This document shows positions 52,951-60,624 of a stretch of 64,000 bases of DNA, piece by piece; position 1 is the first letter of the stretch; each line of letters opens with the position of its first letter. The position numbers and the translations under genes were made by a program. The DNA is from Dokdonella_A sp049583635 (GTDB lineage: Bacteria; Pseudomonadota; Gammaproteobacteria; Xanthomonadales; Rhodanobacteraceae), in contig JBAUWF010000035.1 in NCBI GenBank assembly GCA_049583635.1, positions 1 through 64,000 on the forward strand. The letters run 5' to 3'. The notes beneath the pieces are model-generated. The model did no database searches. It was not told the DNA's origin and saw nothing but the letters and a program-made list of their open reading frames with translations.

Positions 52951-53838
52951 GTGACCATTCAAAAAGGCATCATCCTTGCCGGCGGCTCGGGCACACGCCT
53001 GTATCCGCTGACGCAGTCGGTCAGCAAGCAACTGCTGCCGGTGTACGACAAACCGATGATCTACTATCCGCTCAGTACCCTGATGCTGGCCGGCGTGCGC
53101 GAGATGCTGATCATCAACACGCCGCACGAGCAGGTTTTGTTCCGCAAGCTGCTCGGCGACGGCTCGCAGTGGGGCCTGTCCATCGATTACGCCGTGCAAC
53201 CCTCGCCCGACGGTCTGGCACAGGCATTCGTGATCGGCCGCGAATTCGTCGCCGGTCAACCCTGCTGCCTGATACTCGGCGACAACATCTTCTACGGCCA
53301 CGGCCTGACCGGGCTGCTCAAGCGCGCAGTGGCGCGCACGGCCGGCGCCACCGTGTTCGGCTACCGGGTACGCGATCCCGAACGCTACGGCGTTGCCGAT
53401 TTCGATGCCGACGGCCGCGTGATCGGACTCGAGGAAAAACCGGTGCAGCCGAAATCGTCATGGGCCGTGACCGGCCTTTACTTCTACGATCAGCGTGTTT
53501 GCGATTTCGCGGCGAAGCTGAAGCCATCGGCACGCGGCGAACTTGAGATCACCGACTTGAACCGTCGCTATCTCGCCGACGGTTCGCTGATGCTTGAACG
53601 GTTCGGTCGTGGCTACGCCTGGCTCGACACCGGCACCCACGAATCGCTGGTCGAGGCGTCGAACTACATCCAGACGATCGAAAATCGTCAGGGCCTCAAG
53701 GTCTGCTGCCCCGAGGAAATCGCCTGGCAGAACGGCTGGATCGACGCCGAACAGGTGCTGCGTCTGGCCGCGCCACTGGCCAAGAGCGGCTACGGCCGCT
53801 ATCTGACGCAACTCATCGAACAGGACGGCGCTCCGTGA
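52951..53838 (+). CDS. rmlA: Glucose-1-phosphate thymidylyltransferase
   Basis: RmlA joins glucose-1-phosphate and dTTP to dTDP-glucose, the first committed step to dTDP-rhamnose, and is feedback-inhibited by dTDP-rhamnose in known enzymes. Start GTG 52951 has GGAAGGA six bases upstream. The 295-residue protein opens GIILAGGSGTRLYPLT (nucleotide binding) and has YDKPMIYYP and LGDNIFYG. Ends overlapping rmlC (GTGA). Confidence 0.95.
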   Translation: MTIQKGIILAGGSGTRLYPLTQSVSKQLLPVYDKPMIYYPLSTLMLAGVREMLIINTPHEQVLFRKLLGDGSQWGLSIDYAVQPSPDGLAQAFVIGREFVAGQPCCLILGDNIFYGHGLTGLLKRAVARTAGATVFGYRVRDPERYGVADFDADGRVIGLEEKPVQPKSSWAVTGLYFYDQRVCDFAAKLKPSARGELEITDLNRRYLADGSLMLERFGRGYAWLDTGTHESLVEASNYIQTIENRQGLKVCCPEEIAWQNGWIDAEQVLRLAAPLAKSGYGRYLTQLIEQDGAP

Positions 53839-54392
53839 AAATCATCGAGACCACGCTGCCCGGATGCGTCGTGATCGAACCGGCCGTGCATGGGGACGCG
53901 CGCGGGTTCTTCTACGAGAGTTTCAACGCACGCCGTTTCGCCGAAGCCGGTCTCGATCTTGCTTTTGTGCAAACCAATGTCTCGCGCTCGTCGCACGGTG
54001 TCCTGCGCGGGTTGCATTACCAGTGGCCGCATCCGCAGGGCAAGCTGGTCAGTGTCGTAGAGGGCGAGGTGTATGACGTCGCCGTCGACATCCGCACTGG
54101 TTCGCCAACCTTCGGGCGCTGGGCTGCGGCGATACTGTCGGCCGAAAACAAGCGTCATTTCTGGGTGCCCGAAGGCTTCGCACACGCTTTTGTGGTGTTG
54201 TCCGATGCCGCAACGTTCGCCTATCAGTGCACGGCGCTGTACGAGCGCGCCGCGGATTCGTCGATCCGCTGGAATGATGCGTCGATCGCGATCGACTGGC
54301 CGATCGCCGAACCAGTACTGTCGGACAAGGACGCGCGCGCGCCATTCCTGGCCGACGTGGCGCAGGAAAACCTTCCGCGCTGGACCGCATGA
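53835..54392 (+). CDS. rmlC: dTDP-4-dehydrorhamnose 3,5-epimerase
   Basis: RmlC epimerises C3 and C5 of dTDP-4-keto-6-deoxyglucose. The 185-residue product starts at GTG 53835, overlapping the rmlA stop by four bases. Family features are NVSRSSHGVLRGLHYQ, with the catalytic His in LRGLHYQ, and FWVPEGFAHAFVVLSD. Its stop overlaps the rmlD start by four bases. Jelly-roll homodimer, cytoplasmic. Confidence 0.95.
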   Translation: MKIIETTLPGCVVIEPAVHGDARGFFYESFNARRFAEAGLDLAFVQTNVSRSSHGVLRGLHYQWPHPQGKLVSVVEGEVYDVAVDIRTGSPTFGRWAAAILSAENKRHFWVPEGFAHAFVVLSDAATFAYQCTALYERAADSSIRWNDASIAIDWPIAEPVLSDKDARAPFLADVAQENLPRWTA

Positions 54393-55351
54393 ACTCGCGA
54401 GACGACGATCGCCGCGCGCCGATGAAAATCCTGCTGCTCGGTGCGAACGGGCAGATCGGTCATGCGTTGCGTCGCACACTGGCTGCAACCGGCCAACTCG
54501 TGTGCGCGACGCGCAGCGGACATCTCGACGACGGCGGCGCATGCGTCGCGGTGGACCTGTCCGACCCACGATCGCTTGGTCGCGCACTCGACGAGACCGC
54601 TGCCGAACTCATCGTCAACGCAGCCGCGTATACGGCAGTCGATCGTGCCGAAGAAGAGCCGCAGCTGGCCGAGCGCATCAATCATCTGGCTGTCGGCGAG
54701 ATCGGCGCCTGGGCCGCGTGTCGCGGCGCAACTATCGTGCATTACTCCACCGACTATGTGTTCGATGGCCGCGCAACGCAGCCGTATCGCGAACAGGATC
54801 CAACCTCCCCGCTTGGAGTCTACGGCCAAAGCAAGCTCGCCGGCGAACAGGCCCTTGCCGCAAGTGGCGCGGCACACCTGATCTTGCGCACGGCCTGGGT
54901 GTATGCCGCGCACGGCCGGAACTTTCTGCTGACGATGCTGCGCCTTGCCGGGGAGCGCGAGGAACTGCGCATCGTTGCCGACCAGACCGGTGCGCCGACC
55001 CCGGCTGGTCTGATTGCCCGAACGACCACGGCGATGGTCGAACAATGGCGTGTCCTCGATGCAAACCGGCAACACGACCTGTCAGGCTTCTGGCATCTGA
55101 CCGCCGCCGGGCGCTGCACCTGGTTCGAGTTCGCCGAGGCGATCATGGCCGACGCGCATGCGGCCGGCCTGGTCACACGCACGCCGCGCATGGTTCCGAT
55201 CGCGAGCGCCGACTATCCGACGCGTGCGCTGCGCCCGGCGTTTTCCGTACTAGACTGCAGCAAGCTGCAATCGGCATTCGGTCTGCACCTGGACGATTGG
55301 CGCCACGGATTGCAGCGTGTCATCGGCGAGATTGCCGAGCGTCGCCATTGA
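54389..55351 (+). CDS. rmlD: dTDP-4-dehydrorhamnose reductase
   Basis: RmlD reduces the keto sugar with NAD(P)H to dTDP-L-rhamnose, the donor for O-antigen and other glycans. From ATG 54389, overlapping rmlC (ATGA), the product is 320 residues; ATG 54422 (MKILLLGANGQIG) would start closer to known homologues. Visible motifs are GANGQIGHAL, STDYVFDG and the YGQSKLAGE catalytic YxxxK. Late segments ADQTGAPTPAG are typical. xanB begins 13 bases after its stop. Confidence 0.93.
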   Translation: MNSRDDDRRAPMKILLLGANGQIGHALRRTLAATGQLVCATRSGHLDDGGACVAVDLSDPRSLGRALDETAAELIVNAAAYTAVDRAEEEPQLAERINHLAVGEIGAWAACRGATIVHYSTDYVFDGRATQPYREQDPTSPLGVYGQSKLAGEQALAASGAAHLILRTAWVYAAHGRNFLLTMLRLAGEREELRIVADQTGAPTPAGLIARTTTAMVEQWRVLDANRQHDLSGFWHLTAAGRCTWFEFAEAIMADAHAAGLVTRTPRMVPIASADYPTRALRPAFSVLDCSKLQSAFGLHLDDWRHGLQRVIGEIAERRH

Positions 55352-55364
55352 CGGAGGGCCATTC

Positions 55365-56798
55365 GTGCTTGTACCCGTGATCCTGTCCGGCGGCGCCGGC
55401 ACGCGTCTGTGGCCGGTATCGCGCAGCGCGCATCCGAAGCCGTTCATGCGTCTTGGCGACGGCGGGACCCTGCTCGGCCGGACGCTCGAGCGTGCGCTGG
55501 CCGTATCCGGCGACGGCCCGGTGCTCACCGTGACGGCGCAGGATTTCTATTTCCTGACACGCGATGAATATGCACGCCATCCCGGAGCGGACCTCGACAA
55601 GCTGCCGTTCCTGCTTGAACCGGCCGCGCGCAATACCGGGCCGGCGGTCCTGCTCGCCGCGCTGCACGCGGCAGAACGCTACGGCCCGGATGCGTGTCTG
55701 CTGGTGTTGCCGGCCGATCATTTGATCCGCGATCTGGATGCGTTCGGCGCCGATGTGCGAAGCGCGCAGGCGTTGGCCGCAGACGGCTGGCTGGTCACGT
55801 TCGGCATACGGCCGACGGCAGCGGAAACCGGTTTCGGCTATATCCATGTCGGCGCATCGATTGCCGGCGATGGCGCGCATGCGGTCAGCGCCTTCGTCGA
55901 AAAGCCCGATCGCAACACCGCCGAAGACTACATCGTGAGCGGAGAGTACCTGTGGAATTCGGGCGTGTTCTGCTTCAGCGCCGGGGCGTTGCTGGACGCG
56001 GCGGCGAAAGTCTGCCCCGATGTACTCGCTGCGGCACGCGCGTGTCACGCACGCGCAAGCGGCGCCGAGAGCCCGGTCGAATTCGATCGTGAAACGTTCA
56101 TGCAGCAACCCGATATCTCGCTCGATTACGCCGTGATGGAACGCGCCGGGCGTGTCGCTGTCATTTCGGCCGGGTTCGACTGGAGCGATATCGGATCGTG
56201 GAAAGCGCTGAGCGCCGCCGAACCGGGCGCCGAAACCGACGCGGCCGGCAACCGCGTGCGCGGCGAGGCGATCCTGATCGAAAGCGAAAACTGCTATGTG
56301 CAGTCGGAACGACGCATGGTGGCTGCGGTCGGCGTGAGCAACCTCGTCATCGTCGATACCGACGATGCATTGCTGGTCGCCGACCGCGACCGCGCGCAGC
56401 AGGTCAAGTTGGTGGTCGAACACCTGCGTGAAAGCAACCATGCCGCCGCGAAATTTCACCGGACCGTGCACCGCCCGTGGGGCAGCTTCACGGTGCTCGA
56501 GGACGCGGACGACTGCAAGGTAAAACGCCTGACCGTAAAGCCCGGACAGGTACTGTCATTGCAACTGCATCATCGCCGCAGCGAGCACTGGACCGTGGTC
56601 GACGGCAGCGCGCGCATTCGCATCGGTGATCGCGAGTTCCTGCTCAATCGCAACGAGTCGGCCTATATTCCGATGGGCACGCTGCATCGTCTCGAGAATC
56701 CGACGGACAAGGACATCCATCTGATCGAAGTGCAATGCGGCGACTATTTCGGTGAAGACGACATCGTGCGCCTCGAAGACCGCTACGGTCGCAAGTAG
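55365..56798 (+). CDS. xanB: Mannose-1-phosphate guanylyltransferase / mannose-6-phosphate isomerase
   Basis: This bifunctional enzyme makes GDP-mannose: C-terminal isomerase gives mannose-6-phosphate, N-terminal transferase makes GDP-mannose from Man-1-P. GTG 55365 was chosen for the GGAGG eight bases upstream; GTG 55317 in the same frame overlaps rmlD. The 477-residue protein shows GGAGTRLWPVSRSAHPKPFM (pyrophosphorylase signature) and the cupin QLHHRRSEHW. The intermediate phosphomannomutase (xanA) is not in the window. It follows rmlD, as in Xanthomonas xanAB/rml loci for LPS and exopolysaccharide. Confidence 0.93.
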   Translation: MLVPVILSGGAGTRLWPVSRSAHPKPFMRLGDGGTLLGRTLERALAVSGDGPVLTVTAQDFYFLTRDEYARHPGADLDKLPFLLEPAARNTGPAVLLAALHAAERYGPDACLLVLPADHLIRDLDAFGADVRSAQALAADGWLVTFGIRPTAAETGFGYIHVGASIAGDGAHAVSAFVEKPDRNTAEDYIVSGEYLWNSGVFCFSAGALLDAAAKVCPDVLAAARACHARASGAESPVEFDRETFMQQPDISLDYAVMERAGRVAVISAGFDWSDIGSWKALSAAEPGAETDAAGNRVRGEAILIESENCYVQSERRMVAAVGVSNLVIVDTDDALLVADRDRAQQVKLVVEHLRESNHAAAKFHRTVHRPWGSFTVLEDADDCKVKRLTVKPGQVLSLQLHHRRSEHWTVVDGSARIRIGDREFLLNRNESAYIPMGTLHRLENPTDKDIHLIEVQCGDYFGEDDIVRLEDRYGRK

Positions 56799-56872
56799 CA
56801 CGATCGGCGCGCCGCGGCGACCCGGCACATCGATCGCGCGCGGAACACACGCCACGGAAGCAGGCGTACTCG

Positions 56873-59071
56873 CTACTTGCGGGCCTGCTTGAGGCCGCGA
56901 TCCTCGAGCATCGGCTCGATGCTCGGATCCTTGCCGCGCCAGTCCTTGTACATCTTGGCCAGATCCTCGGTATTGCCGCGCGACAGCACCATGTCGCGGA
57001 AACGATCGCCGTTCGCGCGCGTCAGGCCGCCGTGCTCCTTGAACCATTCGAAGCCATCATCGGCGAGCATCTGCGTCCACAGATAGGCGTAGTAGCCGGC
57101 TGCATAGCCGTTACCCCAGATATGCTGGAAGTAGCTCGAACGATAGCGCGGCGGCACATAGCTCAAGTCGACCTTGTCCTTCTTCAGCGCGGCCTTCTCG
57201 AACGTGTCGGAATCCTGCAATGGCGCGCTGGCGTCCAATGTATGCCACTCCATATCGAGCAGTGCGGCCGTGACCAGTTCGGTCATGTCGTAGCCCATGT
57301 TGAAATTCTTCGCCTTCTTGATCTTTTCGACCAAGGCTTTGGGCATCGGCTCGCCGGTCTTGTAATGCTTCGCATAATTGGCAAACACTTTCGGATTGCT
57401 CGCCCAGTGTTCGTTGAACTGCGACGGGAACTCGACGAAGTCGCGCGCGGTATTGGTGCCAGACAGGGTCGGATACTCCTCGTCGGCGAACATGCCGTGC
57501 AGCGCATGACCGAATTCATGAAACATCGTGGTGACATCATCGAACGAAATCAGGGCCGGCTGACCGGGTTCCGGCTTGGTGAAGTTGCAGACGTTGAAGA
57601 TCACCGGCTTGGTGCCGAGCAGCTTCGACTGGGTGACCAGGTTGTCCATCCAGGCGCCGCCATTCTTGTTGTCACGCTTGAAATAATCGGTGTAGAACAG
57701 CGCGAGCGAGCTGCCGTCCTTGTCGAACACCTCGTAGACGTGCACATCCGGCTGGTACACCGGGATGTCCTTGCGTTCCTTGAACGTGATGCCGTAGAGC
57801 TGGTTGGCCGCGTAGAACACGCCGTTCTTGAGAACATTGTCGAGTTCGAAATACGGCTTGATCTGGTTTTCATCCAGATCGTATTTCGCCTTGCGCACCT
57901 GTTCGGCGTAGAACTCCCAGTCCCACGGCGCAACCTTGAACCCGCCGTGCTGCTTGTCGATCAGCGCCTGGATGTCCTTGGACTCGGAGCGTGCGCGACC
58001 GGTCGCTGCCGGCACCAGATTCTTCATGAACTTCATCGCCGTTGCCGGCGTCTTGGCCATCTGGTCTTCGAGTTTCCACGCCGCATAGTTGTCAAATCCG
58101 AGCAACTTGGCGGACTCGGCGCGTATCTGCGCGATGCGCTCGATGATCTTGCGCGTATCGTTGGCATCGCCCTGTTCGGCGCGATTCCACGACGCCTCGA
58201 ACAGCTGCTTGCGCGTGTCACGATCGCCCAGGTTCTGCAGGTCGGGTTGCTGCGTGGTGTTCTGCAGCGGCAACACCCACTGGCCATCCTTGCCGCGACT
58301 CTTGCCGGCTGCGGCGGCCGCAGCGACTTCGGCATCGGACAGACCGGCGAGCTTGGCCTTGTCGGTGATCACCGGCGCCGCAGCCTTGGTTGCGGCCAGC
58401 AAGCGATTCGTGAACTGCGTGCTGAGTGTGGACTCTTCCTTGTTGAGCTCCTTGAGCCTGGCCTTGTCGGCATCGGAGAGCTTGGCGCCGTGATGCACGA
58501 AGTCGCGATAGACCACATCGACCAGGCGCGCGGACTCCGGATCGAGTTTGAGCGAATCGAGTTGATCGTGAACAGCCGAGACGCGCTTGAACAGCTTGTC
58601 ATTCAGATAAATGGCGTCCTGGTGCGCAGCCAGTTTCGGCGCCTCTTCCTCCTGGATCTTCTGCAACGTGTCGTTGGTGTTGGCGCCGGTCACCGCACCG
58701 AATGCATGCATCACGCGATTGAGCAACGCGCCGGTCTTCTCCATCGCGACATAGGTGTTCTCGAACGTCGGTGGTTCCGGGTTGTCGGCGATCGCCTGGA
58801 TTTCGGCCAGTTGCTCCTGCATGCCCTTTTCGATCGCGGGCTGATAATCGCTGTCCTTGATCTTGTCGAACGGCGGCGCGTGGAACGGCAGCGTGCTTTC
58901 AGCGAAGAACGGATTGGGCGCTTGAGGCTCGGCAGCCGGTTCAGGGGCGGGTGCAGGCGCGGCCGGCGGCTGGGCAGCGGTTTCGCTCGGCGACGAATCG
59001 CTCGGCGTCTGGTTGCAGGCGGAAAGGATCACGGCGCTCGTCACCATCAGCAATACTCGTGCTCGAAACAT
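56873..59071 (-). CDS. M3-family metallopeptidase lipoprotein (Dcp type)
   Basis: A zinc dipeptidyl carboxypeptidase-like enzyme of 732 residues. It has a lipoprotein signal (VILSACN, acylated Cys near residue 19), a Pro/Ala-rich spacer (to about residue 50) and the M3 catalytic domain with HEFGH at about 517-521, plus a downstream Glu ligand region. It is closest to peptidyl-dipeptidase Dcp (about 680 residues), but anchored in the envelope rather than cytoplasmic. Substrate is probably oligopeptides in the periplasm. Converges with xanB 74 bases away. Confidence 0.9.
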   Translation of the reverse strand: MFRARVLLMVTSAVILSACNQTPSDSSPSETAAQPPAAPAPAPEPAAEPQAPNPFFAESTLPFHAPPFDKIKDSDYQPAIEKGMQEQLAEIQAIADNPEPPTFENTYVAMEKTGALLNRVMHAFGAVTGANTNDTLQKIQEEEAPKLAAHQDAIYLNDKLFKRVSAVHDQLDSLKLDPESARLVDVVYRDFVHHGAKLSDADKARLKELNKEESTLSTQFTNRLLAATKAAAPVITDKAKLAGLSDAEVAAAAAAGKSRGKDGQWVLPLQNTTQQPDLQNLGDRDTRKQLFEASWNRAEQGDANDTRKIIERIAQIRAESAKLLGFDNYAAWKLEDQMAKTPATAMKFMKNLVPAATGRARSESKDIQALIDKQHGGFKVAPWDWEFYAEQVRKAKYDLDENQIKPYFELDNVLKNGVFYAANQLYGITFKERKDIPVYQPDVHVYEVFDKDGSSLALFYTDYFKRDNKNGGAWMDNLVTQSKLLGTKPVIFNVCNFTKPEPGQPALISFDDVTTMFHEFGHALHGMFADEEYPTLSGTNTARDFVEFPSQFNEHWASNPKVFANYAKHYKTGEPMPKALVEKIKKAKNFNMGYDMTELVTAALLDMEWHTLDASAPLQDSDTFEKAALKKDKVDLSYVPPRYRSSYFQHIWGNGYAAGYYAYLWTQMLADDGFEWFKEHGGLTRANGDRFRDMVLSRGNTEDLAKMYKDWRGKDPSIEPMLEDRGLKQARK

Positions 59072-59303
59072 CAGGAAGTCCCCTTCGGGTCAGCGGAAAT
59101 GAACAGGAAGCTAGCGGCGATACAAGAATCGGCTTCACAGAATACCGAATCACGACCTGCGCGGCACGTGCCGTTTGGCCCAGAAGGCGTTCGATGAGCC
59201 CGCCGCAGGCGCTTGGCGCACGGACAAGCGTCGCGGTGTCCCCTGGCGATTATCGTGCATGGAGTTTGCAGGGGTCATCTCGAAAGCGCGCCGCCCACCG
59301 TGG

Positions 59304-59924
59304 TCAGGGCAATCCGCGAATGGCCGGTTCGAGCACCGGCCAGATATGGTCAAGCACCTTGACCTCGCCGGCAGCGTTCGGGTGCAGGCCGTCTTCCTGC
59401 ATCAGGTCGGGGTCGAGCGCAACACCCTCCAGCAGGAACGGCACCAATGGAACATTGAATTCCCGCGCCAAGTCCCGATACAGGTTGCGCAAGCCATCGC
59501 GATACTGCGGACCATAGTTGACCGGCAGCTCGATGCCGAGCAGCACGACTTTCGCGCCGGACTGACGACACAACGTCACGATGCGGGTCAGGTTGGTGCG
59601 GATCTCGGGGAGCGGCAGACCACGCAAACCGTCGTTCGCGCCGAGTTCGACGATTACCAGTGCCGGGTGCCGTTCGGCCAGCAGGTGAGGCAGGCGCGCA
59701 ACACCGCTCGCGCTGGTTTCGCCGGGTATGCTGGCGTTGACCAGCGCGCGCTGCACGCCGGCCTTGCGCAAGCGCACCTCGAGCAGATGTACCCAGCCCT
59801 CTCCGGTCGCAATGCGATAGGCCGAGGACAACGAGTCGCCGAGTACGACGACAGGCCCATGCGGCGCCGACAACGCGACCGTCGAACCAAGCAACAACAG
59901 CAAGGACAGGAAAAAACGCGCCAT
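59304..59924 (-). CDS. tesA: Arylesterase / thioesterase I, GDSL family
   Basis: TesA is a periplasmic SGNH hydrolase with thioesterase, arylesterase and lysophospholipase activity. The 206-residue product has a signal peptide (ending LSAPH), catalytic Ser in GDSLSSAYR, Asn/Gly blocks (GANDGLRG) and DGLHPNA with the catalytic Asp-His. The ATG shares bases with the start of the ybbA-like gene on the other strand, as in E. coli where tesA is divergent from ybbAP. Length equals the family. Confidence 0.92.
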   Translation of the reverse strand: MARFFLSLLLLLGSTVALSAPHGPVVVLGDSLSSAYRIATGEGWVHLLEVRLRKAGVQRALVNASIPGETSASGVARLPHLLAERHPALVIVELGANDGLRGLPLPEIRTNLTRIVTLCRQSGAKVVLLGIELPVNYGPQYRDGLRNLYRDLAREFNVPLVPFLLEGVALDPDLMQEDGLHPNAAGEVKVLDHIWPVLEPAIRGLP

Positions 59925-60624
59925 GGATCATTCCGCCAGCGTCCTGATGGCCAACGAGCTTAGCAAAGCGGTGGACGGCCCCGCCGGTCGCCTGGTCATC
60001 CTCGACCGCGTCAATCTCGAGGTCGCGCGCGGATCCAGCGTGGCGATCGCCGGCGCGTCGGGTTCGGGCAAGACCACTTTGCTTGGTCTCCTCGCCGGCC
60101 TTGACACACCGAGCGGCGGCAGCGTGACCTTTGTCGGCCAGGATCTCAATACCCTCGATGAGGAAGCGCGCGCACGTCTGCGCCGACGCCTGGTCGGTTT
60201 CGTCTTCCAGTCGTTTCACCTGCTGCCGGCGTTGAGTGCGCAGGAGAACGTGATGCTGCCGCTCGAACTCGAGGGCCGCGACGATGCGCGCGAACGGGCG
60301 CGTGCGGCGCTCGCCGATGTCGGTCTTGCGACACGCATTGAGCACTATCCACACCAGCTCTCGGGCGGCGAGCAGCAACGCGTGGCGCTGGCGCGCGCGT
60401 TCGTGCACGGCCCGGAACTCCTCTTCGCCGACGAACCGACCGGCAATCTCGACCGGCGCACCGGCCATGCGGTCGGCGATCTATTGTTCGCGCTCAACCG
60501 CGAACATGCGACGACCCTGGTGCTGGTCACGCACGATGCAAACCTCGCCGCTCGCTGCAACCGCATCCTCGAACTTGCCGACGGCCGCATTGCGGATGGC
60601 CACGGCGTGGGGGACGCTGCATGA
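59923..60624 (+). CDS. ybbA: ABC transporter ATPase, YbbA/LolD type
   Basis: The 233-residue ATPase has Walker A GASGSGKTT, Q-loop FQSFHLLPAL, signature LSGGEQQRVAL, Walker B LLFADEPTGNLD and His in VTHDANLA. The GNLD pattern is of the LolD/MacB class. ATG 59923 overlaps the start of tesA on the other strand by two bases; ATG 59947 is an alternative. It is followed by the large permease with a 4-base overlap, so the pair forms one exporter complex. Its substrate is unknown; a role in membrane-lipid or lipoprotein handling has been suggested for the family. Confidence 0.9.
   Translation: MDHSASVLMANELSKAVDGPAGRLVILDRVNLEVARGSSVAIAGASGSGKTTLLGLLAGLDTPSGGSVTFVGQDLNTLDEEARARLRRRLVGFVFQSFHLLPALSAQENVMLPLELEGRDDARERARAALADVGLATRIEHYPHQLSGGEQQRVALARAFVHGPELLFADEPTGNLDRRTGHAVGDLLFALNREHATTLVLVTHDANLAARCNRILELADGRIADGHGVGDAA

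Noticed and set aside
57032..59197. A 721-codon open frame on the plus strand opposite the M3 peptidase gene
   Set aside because: Its composition is rich in Arg, Gly, Leu and His as expected for the antisense of a GC-rich gene, it has no recognisable domain, and the opposite strand encodes a clear metallopeptidase.
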